Of a DNA stretch of 64,000 nucleotides, positions 49,158 to 57,383 are shown one piece after another; the stretch's first letter is position 1, and the number at the start of each line of letters is the position of its first letter. The translations under genes were made by a program, and so were the position numbers. The notes beneath the pieces are model-generated. The model saw only the letters and a list, made by a program, of their open reading frames with translations, was not told the DNA's origin and did not search any database. Location of the stretch: contig NZ_JACHUZ010000013.1 in NCBI RefSeq assembly GCF_019903425.1, positions 2,238,361-2,302,360 on the forward strand, read 5' to 3'. Source of the stretch: Vreelandella halophila. Lineage in GTDB: Bacteria; Pseudomonadota; Gammaproteobacteria; Pseudomonadales; Oleiphilaceae.

Positions 49158-50159
49158 TCAGTGGTTTTCCGGGTAGCGCACCCGGTGGCACAGGGCGGAG
49201 CTGTCAGCGCGGCAGAGCGCCGCCATGGTCTCGGGCAGCGCCTCGAAGTCGCTTTCGCCGTCTATGAGTACGTCCAGTTCCGGATTTGCGAGCAGCGACA
49301 GCGCCAGTTCCAGTCGGCCCCGGTGGGTCCAGGCGGGGCGTCTTTCGGGACTGACACGGCCAACCTGGCTGGCCCTGAGCGTCAGGCGGCGGGAATGGAA
49401 GGCGCCGCCCAGCGGGACGCTGACCGGTTGATCGCCATACCAGCTCATCTCGATGATCCGGCCCTCGGTGCCCGCAAGGGCGAGGGCGTGTTCGAGACCT
49501 TTCGGGTTGCCGCTGGCGTGGAACACGAGGTCATGGTCGTCACTCTGCAGATCCGGGTCGAAGTGTACGCCCAGTTGTTCAAGGACGCGTCGTCGGGAGG
49601 GTTCCATGTCCACGGCTGTCACCCGTGTTCCCGGTAGGCGCTGGCAGAGCCAGGCCATGAGGGCGCCGACCACGCCACAGCCAACGATGGCAATGCGTTC
49701 GCCAATGGCCGCGCTAGCGTCCCAGAGGCCGTTGATGGCGGTTTCCATGTTGGCGGCCAGGATGGCGCGCTCCGCTGGTACGCCGTCAGGTACCGGCACA
49801 GCCGCGGAGGCCGGTAGCCGGAATCGTGTCTGGTGAGGGAACAGGCTGAAAACGATACGGCCCTCCAGTTCCGCGGGCCCCTGAACCACACGGCCCACAT
49901 TGCTGTAGCCGTGGCGCACCGGCCACGGAAAATCACCCGCCTGGAAGGGCGCACGCATGCGTTCATGTTCCGAGCGGGGAATCCGGCCGTTGAAGACCAG
50001 GGACTCAGTGCCACGGCTGATGCCGGTGTAAAGGGTCGCCACCTCGACCGTTGCCTCGCTGTCCGGGGCGTCCAAGTCCGGGTTGGTGGGCTGGATCTCC
50101 CCCTGGGCTGGGCCAGTGATCCAGAATGCGCGTACTCTTGGGGTGGGTTCGTTGATCAT
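49158..50159 (-). CDS. BchC-like medium-chain dehydrogenase
   Basis: 333-aa zinc-type (MDR) alcohol dehydrogenase homologue. The nucleotide-binding fold starts at IAIVGCGVVGALMAWL and the N-terminal catalytic-domain part has TGISRGTESLVFNGRIP and FPWPVRHGYSNVGRVV. This matches the subfamily that includes bacteriochlorophyllide dehydrogenase BchC (cd08255-like). Classic catalytic zinc ligands (Cys-His-Glu) are not obvious, so it may work without zinc. No photosynthesis genes occur nearby. ATG 50159 was chosen; the longer frame reads into the divergent promoter region. It is first in the operon with the PTPS homologue, glycosyltransferase fusion and flippase. It presumably oxidises or reduces a secondary alcohol on the pathway intermediate. 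Confidence 0.83.
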   Translation of the reverse strand: MINEPTPRVRAFWITGPAQGEIQPTNPDLDAPDSEATVEVATLYTGISRGTESLVFNGRIPRSEHERMRAPFQAGDFPWPVRHGYSNVGRVVQGPAELEGRIVFSLFPHQTRFRLPASAAVPVPDGVPAERAILAANMETAINGLWDASAAIGERIAIVGCGVVGALMAWLCQRLPGTRVTAVDMEPSRRRVLEQLGVHFDPDLQSDDHDLVFHASGNPKGLEHALALAGTEGRIIEMSWYGDQPVSVPLGGAFHSRRLTLRASQVGRVSPERRPAWTHRGRLELALSLLANPELDVLIDGESDFEALPETMAALCRADSSALCHRVRYPENH

Positions 50160-50169
50160 GCTTGGCGCC

Positions 50170-50197
50170 TTGGGGTTTTTAGGGTCCGGGCTATTAT
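50170..50197 (+). promoter_or_regulatory. probable promoter of the CDP-alcohol transferase gene
   Basis: TTGGGG, a 16-bp spacer and TATTAT (5 of 6 matches to the -10 consensus), about 35 bp before the ATG and in the divergent gap with the dehydrogenase gene. Confidence 0.4.
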
Positions 50198-50232
50198 TGA
50201 CCGTGCTGTGGGGTTCCGACAAAGGGGATAAG

Positions 50233-50979
50233 ATGTCCGGTTGGAAAGGGTCGGATAACATCGGTGCCATTCGGGAGCTGCTTCTGACGGCGGTACCCTT
50301 CGCCGTCCTTACGGGCGGGCTCTGGTACTGGATTCGTATGCCGCTGGGATTGCTGGTCGTGCCGATCTCCGGGTACGTGCTGCTTGCGTGGCTGCTCCTG
50401 ACACGGGTGGAAGGGCAGTGGGGGCTCGGCCCGGCCAACAGGGTGACCTTCTACCGGGCACTGGGCGTGGTCGTTCTCGTGAGCGTTCTGACGGAGCCCC
50501 AGGTTCCAGCCCGGATCCAGTGGGCCTGGGTGGTGCTGGCGCTCGCGATTCTTATCCTGGACGGTCTGGATGGCCATCTGGCGCGCCGCTTCGGCGTGAG
50601 TTCGGCGTTCGGGGCAAGGTTTGATATGGAGGTGGATGCGGCGTTGATTCTGACGCTCTGCCTGGGAGTCTGGATACTCGGCATCACAGGCCCCTGGGTG
50701 CTGCTGCTGGGCCTGATGCGCTATCTCTTCGTCGCCGTTGGCCGGGTCCTGCCCTGGATCAATCACCCCTTGCCCGAAAGCGTCCGGCGTAAGACCATCT
50801 GTGTATGGCAGATTGCCAGCCTTGTGATCGTCCTGGTGCCGGTCACGCCGTCCTGGCTTGCGGTCTGGATACTGGCGCCGGCACTGGTACTGCTGGCGTA
50901 CTCATTCATCGTGGATCTGGCCTGGCTCTACCGGGCGGGAGGAAAGCATGAAACGCACAGGCACGGCACTGAAACGTAA
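50233..50979 (+). CDS. CDP-alcohol phosphatidyltransferase family protein
   Basis: 248-aa membrane enzyme with about six helices and the CDP-alcohol phosphotransferase signature DGxDGxxAR...GxxxGxxxD, here DGLDGHLARRF ... FGARFDMEVD. Such enzymes move a phospho-alcohol from a CDP-activated donor to an acceptor, forming phospholipids or related lipids. I chose ATG 50233 because AAGGGG precedes it; longer frames enter the divergent promoter. It is followed by the YceI gene, which overlaps it by 32 bp. It is divergent from the dehydrogenase-PTPS-GT operon, and its substrate cannot be told from sequence. It may supply or attach the lipid part of the cluster's product. Confidence 0.88.
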   Translation: MSGWKGSDNIGAIRELLLTAVPFAVLTGGLWYWIRMPLGLLVVPISGYVLLAWLLLTRVEGQWGLGPANRVTFYRALGVVVLVSVLTEPQVPARIQWAWVVLALAILILDGLDGHLARRFGVSSAFGARFDMEVDAALILTLCLGVWILGITGPWVLLLGLMRYLFVAVGRVLPWINHPLPESVRRKTICVWQIASLVIVLVPVTPSWLAVWILAPALVLLAYSFIVDLAWLYRAGGKHETHRHGTET

Positions 50980-51574
50980 CGCACTCGCAGCGGTCATTCT
51001 CGCCGGTGGGCTGATAACCGGCAGCAATGCGGTTGCGGAGCCGGAAAAGTACACCATCGATGATGAGCACTTCACCATGACCTTCAAGGTCATGCACATC
51101 GGTTATGCCCGGGTGATCGGGATGTTCCGGGAAGTGGAGGGGCAGTTCGTCTATGATCCGGAGAAACGGACCGTGAGCGAGGGCGAGGTCGTTTTCCAGG
51201 CGGACAGTATCTTCACCAATCACGAAGAGCGGGACGAGCATCTGCGGGGCGAGGACTTTCTCAATGTTTCCGAATATCCGGAGATCCGCTTTGAAGTCAC
51301 AGGGTTTGAGGCAACCGGTGAGTCCACGGGAAAACTGACCGGGGATCTGTCGATGCTGGGCGAGACCAATCCGGTGACGCTGGATGTGGTGCTGAACAAG
51401 GCGGCAGAGTACCCCATTGGACACGGCGACTACACCATGGGGCTGTCAGCGCATGCGGTGATTGAGCGCAGCGACTGGGGGATGACCTATGGAATCGCGG
51501 ATGACCTGGTGGGGGATGAGGTCCGCCTGCAGTTCGAGTTCGAGGCCAACCGCGACGATGGCGGCTGGTTCTGA
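50948..51574 (+). CDS. YceI family periplasmic lipid-binding protein
   Basis: 208 aa with a signal peptide ending at NAVA-EP and a YceI lipocalin-like barrel. Typical segments are YTIDDEHFTMTFKVMHIGYARVIG near the start, the VVFQADSIFTNHEERDEHLRG loop and GLSAHAVIERSDWGMTYG near the end. YceI-type proteins bind long polyisoprenoids or amide/fatty compounds in the barrel. GGGAGGAAAG precedes the ATG, and the start lies inside the end of the CDP-alcohol transferase gene, so expression is coupled. A periplasmic carrier for an isoprenoid- or lipid-linked product would fit the cluster. A short GC hairpin follows the stop. Confidence 0.92.
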   Translation: MKRTGTALKRNALAAVILAGGLITGSNAVAEPEKYTIDDEHFTMTFKVMHIGYARVIGMFREVEGQFVYDPEKRTVSEGEVVFQADSIFTNHEERDEHLRGEDFLNVSEYPEIRFEVTGFEATGESTGKLTGDLSMLGETNPVTLDVVLNKAAEYPIGHGDYTMGLSAHAVIERSDWGMTYGIADDLVGDEVRLQFEFEANRDDGGWF

Positions 51575-51592
51575 GGGCCGCATTCGCGGCCC
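51575..51592. terminator. hairpin after yceI
   Basis: Perfect 7-bp stem GGGCCGC / GCGGCCC with an ATTC loop, starting directly after the YceI stop codon and shared with the convergent DUF7352-like gene. No T tract. Confidence 0.5.
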
Positions 51593-51602
51593 CCGGATCC
51601 TG

Positions 51603-51938
51603 TCAGGCAACCCTCACCAGGCGTCCGCCATCCGAGGCCGATGGCTGGCCAGCCTGTTGGCCAGCGAAACGGCTGAACACGTGGTAGGCCTCAGGGGCAT
51701 GGGTATCCAGGGCGGTGCCCACGTAGCCGAAATCATCCCCGATGGGCTGCCCCGAGGCAATGACGCGGAACTCGACCCTGGACTCGGGCGTCCCCGCTTT
51801 CAGGGGAACCTCCACCCAGAGGTGAACCCGATTCTCGGCCGGGATGTACTCGGTGCGCACAACCCGGAAGCCATCGGTCAGTGTCAGGGAAGTATCGCTG
51901 CCTGAGGCGTCGAGGCGGTACTTGAGGATGGTTTTCAT
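51603..51938 (-). CDS. DUF7352-like small protein
   Basis: 111-aa soluble protein. The layout, an N-terminal MKTILKYRLD strand, a region with NRVHLWVEVPL and a closing FGYVGTALDTHAPEAYHVF, fits the DUF7352 proteins I know from phages and bacteria, in which a W and a final Gly-Thr...His-Val-Phe segment recur. No function is known. It stands alone between YceI and the nhaR-like gene. Confidence 0.6.
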   Translation of the reverse strand: MKTILKYRLDASGSDTSLTLTDGFRVVRTEYIPAENRVHLWVEVPLKAGTPESRVEFRVIASGQPIGDDFGYVGTALDTHAPEAYHVFSRFAGQQAGQPSASDGGRLVRVA

Positions 51939-52035
51939 GGCCGGTCTCCTCTGTTGGTGACAGCCTCAGTATCCGTGCCTTATTGAATCGAATAAATAAG
52001 GTTTTCTGAGTTTTTGTAACGAAAAAATCTGATGA

Positions 52036-52920
52036 TCAGCTGCCCGAGCAGATGGCCTGTATCCCCGGGTGACGCATCCCTTCCACGCCATAGAGGGCAT
52101 AGATCTGGTCGCGCACGGTCTCGATGCTCGCAATCTCCTCCACCTGATACTGGCGGCACACTTCCTCCCGGATCAGTGTCGGCGCGGCGAATACCCCGAG
52201 TCCCGCACGGCCGAATACCTTGATCAGGGCACTGTCATCAATTTCCGCGGCTTCCCGCACACGGATGCCCTGGTCGCGGAACCACTGCATGAGCTGCTGG
52301 TAGTAGGGCGCATCCAGGGCGCTGGCAAGAAACGGAAAACCGTCAAGGCTGGCAGGGAATCCGGGCGCCAGACGCTGCGCCAGTGACGGTTCCGCAAAAA
52401 GGCTGATGGCGGACTGGCTCAGGGGATTCAGGTACCAGCGGAAATCCTCGTCCCCTGCCGGTGGCCTGTCGGTGATCACCACATCCAGATCATGGCGGGC
52501 CAGGGCACTGGTGAGGTCCTCAGGGGTACCGGTGCGGCATCTGAGGGTGACAGGCGTGGTGGTTTCCAGCGCCGGTGCGATCACCCGGTAGGCAAACAGC
52601 TTGTGGATGGACGCCACGATCCCGACCCGAAGCTTACGTGCCGGTGCCGCATCCGCCTCGTCCAGCCATGCCTCCAGTTCCTCCGCTGTGCGGAACATCG
52701 GGTCGGCATACTGGAAGACCGTACGCCCGGCATCCGTCATGAGCAGGCGCCGGCCCCGGCGCTCAAACAGGCGCGTTCCGAGGTCCGCCTCAAAGGTGCT
52801 GATCTGACTGCTCAGTGTCTGTGGCGCAAGATCCAGCGCTTCGGCTGCACGTGCGATCGAGCCCTCCCGGGCCACCACCCAGAAATGGTGCAGATGCCGG
52901 TAGTTCAGCCGTCGGCTCAC
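52036..52920 (-). CDS. nhaR: LysR-family regulator, NhaR-like
   Basis: 294-aa LysR-type regulator. The helix-turn-helix begins LNYRHLHHFWVVAREGSIARAAEAL, similar to NhaR (INYNHLYYFWHVYKEGS), and the effector domain contains FDDSALIKVFG-like and GVFAAPTL segments that also match NhaR. In E. coli NhaR activates nhaA in response to Na+ and represses or activates other genes. The start is GTG 52920, with AAGGAGGAT upstream; the longer frame to 53010 has no support. No nhaA antiporter lies in the window. It is divergent from the HDAC-family gene. Saline surroundings would fit a sodium-sensing role, but this is inferred. Confidence 0.82.
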   Translation of the reverse strand: MSRRLNYRHLHHFWVVAREGSIARAAEALDLAPQTLSSQISTFEADLGTRLFERRGRRLLMTDAGRTVFQYADPMFRTAEELEAWLDEADAAPARKLRVGIVASIHKLFAYRVIAPALETTTPVTLRCRTGTPEDLTSALARHDLDVVITDRPPAGDEDFRWYLNPLSQSAISLFAEPSLAQRLAPGFPASLDGFPFLASALDAPYYQQLMQWFRDQGIRVREAAEIDDSALIKVFGRAGLGVFAAPTLIREEVCRQYQVEEIASIETVRDQIYALYGVEGMRHPGIQAICSGS

Positions 52921-52981
52921 GTCCGATCCTCCTTCAGGTTGGCAGGACACCGGGCCCCTTATACAGTTAGACGGTCCCCGA

Positions 52982-53902
52982 GTGAAAGGTCTCCTTTTGG
53001 TCCCGATCATCCATCACCCCTGCTACAGCTTCCCGTTTCCGGGGTCACACCGCTTTCCCATGAGCAAGTTCGGTCTTCTCATGGAGCATCTCAGTGACAC
53101 CGGGATCGCCTCTGCAGCGAATCGCTTCCGGCCCGGGCGGTGCCGCGATGACTGGCTGCACGCGGTGCACTGCCCAGATTACATCGAGCGCTTCCGCAAC
53201 AATGGGCTGACTCACCGGGAGCTCAAGCGGGTGAACCTGCCCTGGAGCGAAGGGCTGGTCCGTCGCACACTGACGTCACCTGCGGGCACGGTCCTGGCAG
53301 CGCAGCTGGCCCTGCATTGCGGTGTCGCCTGCCATCAGGCGGGAGGGACCCATCACGCGCAGTACGATTTTGCGGCCGGGTTCTGCGTTATCAACGATCT
53401 GGCTGTGACCTCTCATGTGCTGCTTGAAAGGAATCGCCTTCAGCGCATCCTGATTTTCGACTGCGATGTGCATCAAGGCGACGGCACGGCCCGCCTGCTG
53501 GCGAATGAGCCCCGTGCCATTACCTGTTCCATTCACTGTGGCAGGAACTTTCCCTTCACCAAGGCACTGAGCGACGTGGATGTGGCCCTGCCGGATGGAC
53601 TTGAGGACGATGATTATCTGAACGAAGTCTCGGATTGCCTGCACGCGCAGCTGGATCGCTGGCAGCCGGAACTGGTGCTGTACGCGGCTGGCGTCGATGT
53701 CTATGCCGGGGATCCGCTGGGGCGCCTGGGAGTAAGTCTTGAGGGTCTCCGCCAGCGCGAGGCGCTGGTGCTGGAAACCCTGAAGCAGCGCGGTGTTCCC
53801 GTGGCCACTGTGATCGCGGGTGGCTATGACGATGACCGGGAAGCGCTGGCCCGGCGTCACGCCATGGTCACGGAAGAGGCCTTCCGGCTCTACGCTTCCT
53901 GA
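52982..53902 (+). CDS. histone deacetylase family protein (class IV-like)
   Basis: 306-aa zinc-dependent deacetylase of the arginase/HDAC fold. The catalytic His pair is in GGTHHAQYDFAAGFCV, zinc ligands in FDCDVHQGDGTA and GVDVYAGDPLG, and a C-terminal Tyr in IAGGYDDD. Sequence details resemble the HDAC11-like (class IV) branch and bacterial acetoin/acetylpolyamine deacetylases. Substrates may be acetylated polyamines, small molecules or proteins. The start at GTG 52982 follows the open frame; an alternative TTG a few codons downstream has AAAGG at a good distance and would begin MVPIIHHPCYS. It is convergent with the haemoglobin gene, overlapping its end by 13 bp. Confidence 0.88.
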   Translation: MKGLLLVPIIHHPCYSFPFPGSHRFPMSKFGLLMEHLSDTGIASAANRFRPGRCRDDWLHAVHCPDYIERFRNNGLTHRELKRVNLPWSEGLVRRTLTSPAGTVLAAQLALHCGVACHQAGGTHHAQYDFAAGFCVINDLAVTSHVLLERNRLQRILIFDCDVHQGDGTARLLANEPRAITCSIHCGRNFPFTKALSDVDVALPDGLEDDDYLNEVSDCLHAQLDRWQPELVLYAAGVDVYAGDPLGRLGVSLEGLRQREALVLETLKQRGVPVATVIAGGYDDDREALARRHAMVTEEAFRLYAS

Positions 53903-54270
53903 GGCTCCAGGAGCCAGGCTTTCAGGTTCACCAGGATACGGTCGGCAATCCGGTGTGCCTGATCCGCGTAAGGACCCTCGAAGTGTTCACTCAGGGTTGC
54001 GTGGAAATGGGCGCCCCAGCGCTCGAAATGCTCCGGCGCCAGCGGCTGCTTCGCGTGAACCGCCTCATGCCTGGCCACCATGTTCCGTGTGTAGACCCCG
54101 CGTTCCCCCAGCAGCATCTTGCGCCAGTAGGCTTCGATGGTCGGCAGGTGGTGATCCAGGTCGATGCCGGCGGTTTCCAGGAAAACGGGCGCCATCACGG
54201 GATCTTCCAGGAGGCGCCCGTAGAACGCATGAACAAGCTGGTGGATGGCTTCCGGGGTGTCGAGATCCAT
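53890..54270 (-). CDS. truncated haemoglobin, group III
   Basis: 126-aa globin. Features include the B-helix Tyr17 in HAFYGRLLEDPVM, ARHEAVHAKQPLAPEHFERW with proximal His72 and a conserved HF..W end, which mark group III truncated haemoglobins. These proteins bind oxygen and detoxify nitric oxide or peroxide. The gene is convergent with the HDAC-family gene. The start is ATG 54270. Confidence 0.88.
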   Translation of the reverse strand: MDLDTPEAIHQLVHAFYGRLLEDPVMAPVFLETAGIDLDHHLPTIEAYWRKMLLGERGVYTRNMVARHEAVHAKQPLAPEHFERWGAHFHATLSEHFEGPYADQAHRIADRILVNLKAWLLEPQEA

Positions 54271-54510
54271 GTAGTCCAGGATGGTGATTAAGTGCTCTCA
54301 GATCATCCACGTAAGCCGGTCTCCCTGCAATGGGGAAAAGGCTATGCCGGCAAGAGCCTTCCTGTATCACACCCGAAACTATTATAGGTTCCTGACACGG
54401 GCGGGCCGTGGCCTCGCTCAGTGGCCTGACTGGGCCTCTGGCTGCATTCCTGGCGGCCATGGCAGCCGGGTGGTGGATTGCGCGCCGCATGGGTGAGCGC
54501 CGGGGCTGAG

Positions 54511-55701
54511 CTAGATCTCGTGCAGTTCCTTCCGGTTCATGCGGTGCAGGGTCATCAGCCCCAGTACCGGCCCCGGCAGAAGCCACCACAGCACCTGCAG
54601 CGACTGGCTTGCCCAGAGGCTGGTGGTAAGCGCGATCGCCGGTATCGTAACCGCGAACCCAATGGCGTTCATGATCGCCAGCGCGGCCCCCACGTTCTCC
54701 CTGGGCGCGGTTGCCGACGCCAGCGCTGAGAACTGTGGTGAATCAGCAATCACCGTGATACCCCAGATGGCCAGCAGCGCCAGCAACAGCAGCGGTGGCG
54801 CGGCGCCAAGAAGCGGGTAGAGGAGGCAGAGTGCACCGGAAACCGCCAGGGCGCCTCTTGCCACGTTGAAACTTTCCAGCCACCGGCTCATGCGGCCGCC
54901 CTGGACACACCCCGGCAACCCGAGCCCGATGATCAGGAAGGCCACCCAGGGTGTGAGGGCCGGGTCCGAGCCGAGGCGTTCGAGTTCCCTGCTGACCAGG
55001 AACGGCGTCAGTGTCCAGAAGGCGTAGAGCTCCCAGCAGTGCCCGAAGTACCCGAAAGCCGACGCCCGGAAGTTGCGCTGGACGAAGGCTTTTATACCCG
55101 CGCCGGGACGGATGCCGGGAGACGCAGCTGGCAGATGGGGACCATCCCCCAGGATGTGAATGAGCACGGCGGCGACCACCGCCAGCGCGGAAGCCAGAAG
55201 CAGGGGCCATTGCCAGGGAAGTTCAAAGGTTGCGCCCCGGAGCAGATGGGGAAGGGCGGTACCCAGTGTCAGCATGCCCACGAGCCAACCCAGGGCGGCA
55301 CCGGCATAGCGCGGCGTCCAGCTGACCACCAGTTTCATGCCCATGGGATAGATGCCGGCAAGGCACAGGCCCGTGAGGAACCGAGCCGTGGTTGCGAGGT
55401 AGAGGTCCGCGGCAATGAGGATGAAGGCGGCGTTGATGAGCGCCCCCAGGAGCCCGGCAATGGCAAAGAGCCGGCTGGCCCGGATGCGGTCCGCGAGGCC
55501 ACTGATGGCGATGATCAGGGTGCCCGTCACAAAGCCGGCCTGAACGGCCATGGTAAGGATCCCGAGCTCACTTTCACTGAGGCCCACGGCCTCTGCCAGT
55601 GCGGGGGCAACACTGTTGACGCTGAACCACAGGGAGGTACCGAAAAGCTGGGCGATGACGATGACGGCGAGTGGGGTGCGGGTGAGCAGGGAGTGGAGCA
55701 T
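54511..55701 (-). CDS. MFS transporter
   Basis: 396-aa major facilitator superfamily protein with about twelve hydrophobic helices. The first, LAVIVIAQLFGTSLWFSVNS, and the segment GFVTGTLIIAISGLADRIRASRLF (loop 2-3 region) are typical of drug/metabolite carriers of the YbjJ/CynX-like kind. ATG 55701 begins the first helix; the longer frame upstream has no family sequence. Neither substrate nor regulator is evident. The gene is preceded by an unusual stem-loop region and tRNA-Ser on the same strand. About 240 bp downstream (54271-54510) hold no gene I can support. Confidence 0.85.
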   Translation of the reverse strand: MLHSLLTRTPLAVIVIAQLFGTSLWFSVNSVAPALAEAVGLSESELGILTMAVQAGFVTGTLIIAISGLADRIRASRLFAIAGLLGALINAAFILIAADLYLATTARFLTGLCLAGIYPMGMKLVVSWTPRYAGAALGWLVGMLTLGTALPHLLRGATFELPWQWPLLLASALAVVAAVLIHILGDGPHLPAASPGIRPGAGIKAFVQRNFRASAFGYFGHCWELYAFWTLTPFLVSRELERLGSDPALTPWVAFLIIGLGLPGCVQGGRMSRWLESFNVARGALAVSGALCLLYPLLGAAPPLLLLALLAIWGITVIADSPQFSALASATAPRENVGAALAIMNAIGFAVTIPAIALTTSLWASQSLQVLWWLLPGPVLGLMTLHRMNRKELHEI

Positions 55702-55810
55702 GAGTGTCAGGGCCTTTGACGGGTAGCGGACTGCATGCTCCAAAGGGTAGCTGGTGTTGGGGGAGAGTTCATTGTGATGGCGTGGAGAGTGCTGGCCGAG
55801 GGAGGGATTA

Positions 55811-55910
55811 TGAGGCCCAGCGGGCCTCACCCCCTTCGGGGGCCCCTTCGCTTTGCGAAGGCGTTCCTCAGCCTGCCAGGAGGCAGGCTTCGGTCGAACC
55901 GTTAGGGTTC
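55811..55910. other. array of five consecutive stem-loops
   Basis: Five perfect inverted repeats follow each other: TGAGGCCC/GGGCCTCA (55811-55829), CCCCC/GGGGG (55830-55842), CCTTCGC/GCGAAGG (55845-55861), AGCCTGCC/GGCAGGCT (55870-55889) and GAACC/GGTTC (55896-55910). The strand is undetermined. They lie between the MFS start and tRNA-Ser, both on the minus strand. The region could be a structured RNA, a processed 3' trailer of the tRNA transcript or a leader of the MFS gene. Confidence 0.5.
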
Positions 55911-55926
55911 TCGTCCGCCCGCTTAG

Positions 55927-56052
<126 letters not shown>

Positions 56053-56114
56053 GCAGCGGACAGCGCGCATTCTAACGGCTCCGCCGGCCGCCGAAAAGTC
56101 GCACCCGGTCCTTT

Positions 56115-56139
56115 GTAGGAGCGGCCCCCGGCCGCGATC
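56115..56139. repeat. REP-like palindromic element
   Basis: GTAGGAGCGGCC-CCC-GGCCGCGATC: a 6-bp GC stem flanked by GTAGGA and GATC. This is the form of a family of repetitive extragenic palindromes in Pseudomonas and other Gammaproteobacteria (GTAGGAGC...GCGA type). Single copy in this window. Confidence 0.55.
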
Positions 56140-56243
56140 CTGCCAGGGCGCCGTGGCGTAAAAGGGCGCCATTTGGTGGAGGCCGATCCCGGAAGATGTT
56201 AGAAATAGGCCCTTTCCAAACTGGACTGAGGAGTGTCTGAACC

Positions 56244-57374
56244 ATGTCAAAGCAGATCCCGATCGTTGATCCCGAAGGGCTTCTGGAGTATTCCGTCGTG
56301 TTCAACGACCGTTCCCTGAATCACATGAGTAAGGAATTTCAGGGGGTTATGACTGACATTTCAGGTACTCTCAAAAGCGTCTACAACGCCAGTGCGACCA
56401 TCGTCGTACCCGGCGGCGGCAGCTATGGTATGGAGGCGGTGGCGCGCCAGTTCGCCAATGACGCCCGCTGCCTGATCGTGCGCAACGGCTGGTTCAGCTA
56501 TCGCTGGAGCCAGATCCTGGATGCCGGGCGCATTGCCTCGGACACCACCGTGCACAAGGCCCACCAGGTGGAGCCGGGCAGCCAGGTTCCGTTCCGGCCT
56601 GCGCCCCCGGAAGAGGTGGTTGCCTCCATCCGGGAGCAGAAACCCCAGGTGGTGTTCGCGCCGCACGTCGAGACGGCGGCGGGCATGCGGCTGCCGGATG
56701 AGTACCTGACACAGATCGCGGGCGCGGCCCATGAGGTCGGTGCGATCTTTGTACTGGACTGTGTGGCATCCGGCGCTCTCTGGGTCGACATGAAGGCGAT
56801 CGGGGTGGACGTGCTTATCAGTGCGCCCCAGAAAGGCTGGAGTGCCTCGCCCTGTGCGGCCCTGGTCATGCTCAGCGACAGGGGCCTGGAGCGTCTGGAG
56901 GCGACCACCAGCAGCAGCTTTGCCTGCGACCTGAAGAAATGGCACCAGATCATGCAGGCGTATGAAGGAGGTGGTCACGCCTATCACGCCACCATGCCCA
57001 CGGACGCGCTCAAGGACTTCCGGGACGCCATGAACGAGACCGTCAACGATGGCCTGGACATCACGCGTGAGCGTCAGGAGGAGCTGGGGCGCCGTGTCCG
57101 TGCGCTGTTCGCTGAGCGTGGCTTTGTGAGCGTTGCCGCTGTGGGCTTCGAGGCGCCGGGTGTTGTCGTTCTCTATACGGAACGTGATGACCTGCACAAG
57201 GGCAGCGGGTTCATTCAGCAGGGCCTGCAGACGGCAGCCGGTGTGCCTCTGGCCTGTGACGAGCCCGAGGACTACAAGACCTTCCGGATCGGCCTGTTCG
57301 GGCTGGACAAGCTGCGCAACATTGACCGGACGGTCGACTGGCTCGGCGAGGCGCTGGACGGACTCGGTGTCTGA
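56244..57374 (+). CDS. class V aminotransferase (alanine-glyoxylate/serine-glyoxylate type)
   Basis: 376-aa PLP enzyme of aminotransferase class V. The PLP lysine is in SAPQKGWSASPCAAL, the cofactor-binding Asp in VLDCVASGALWVD, and phosphate-binding residues near GGGSYGMEAVA. Close relatives transfer the amino group from alanine or serine to glyoxylate, or act on taurine-like or 2-aminoethylphosphonate-type substrates. GGAG lies upstream of the ATG at acceptable distance. The TauE permease gene follows after 9 bp and is probably co-transcribed, hinting at an acidic sulfur- or phosphorus-containing product. The exact substrate is not resolved. Confidence 0.85.
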   Translation: MSKQIPIVDPEGLLEYSVVFNDRSLNHMSKEFQGVMTDISGTLKSVYNASATIVVPGGGSYGMEAVARQFANDARCLIVRNGWFSYRWSQILDAGRIASDTTVHKAHQVEPGSQVPFRPAPPEEVVASIREQKPQVVFAPHVETAAGMRLPDEYLTQIAGAAHEVGAIFVLDCVASGALWVDMKAIGVDVLISAPQKGWSASPCAALVMLSDRGLERLEATTSSSFACDLKKWHQIMQAYEGGGHAYHATMPTDALKDFRDAMNETVNDGLDITRERQEELGRRVRALFAERGFVSVAAVGFEAPGVVVLYTERDDLHKGSGFIQQGLQTAAGVPLACDEPEDYKTFRIGLFGLDKLRNIDRTVDWLGEALDGLGV

Positions 57375-57383
57375 CGCACGGGC

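Noticed and set aside
49158-50159. Bacteriochlorophyll synthesis gene bchC
   Set aside because: Only the subfamily matches; there are no photosynthesis genes and the operon partners are different.
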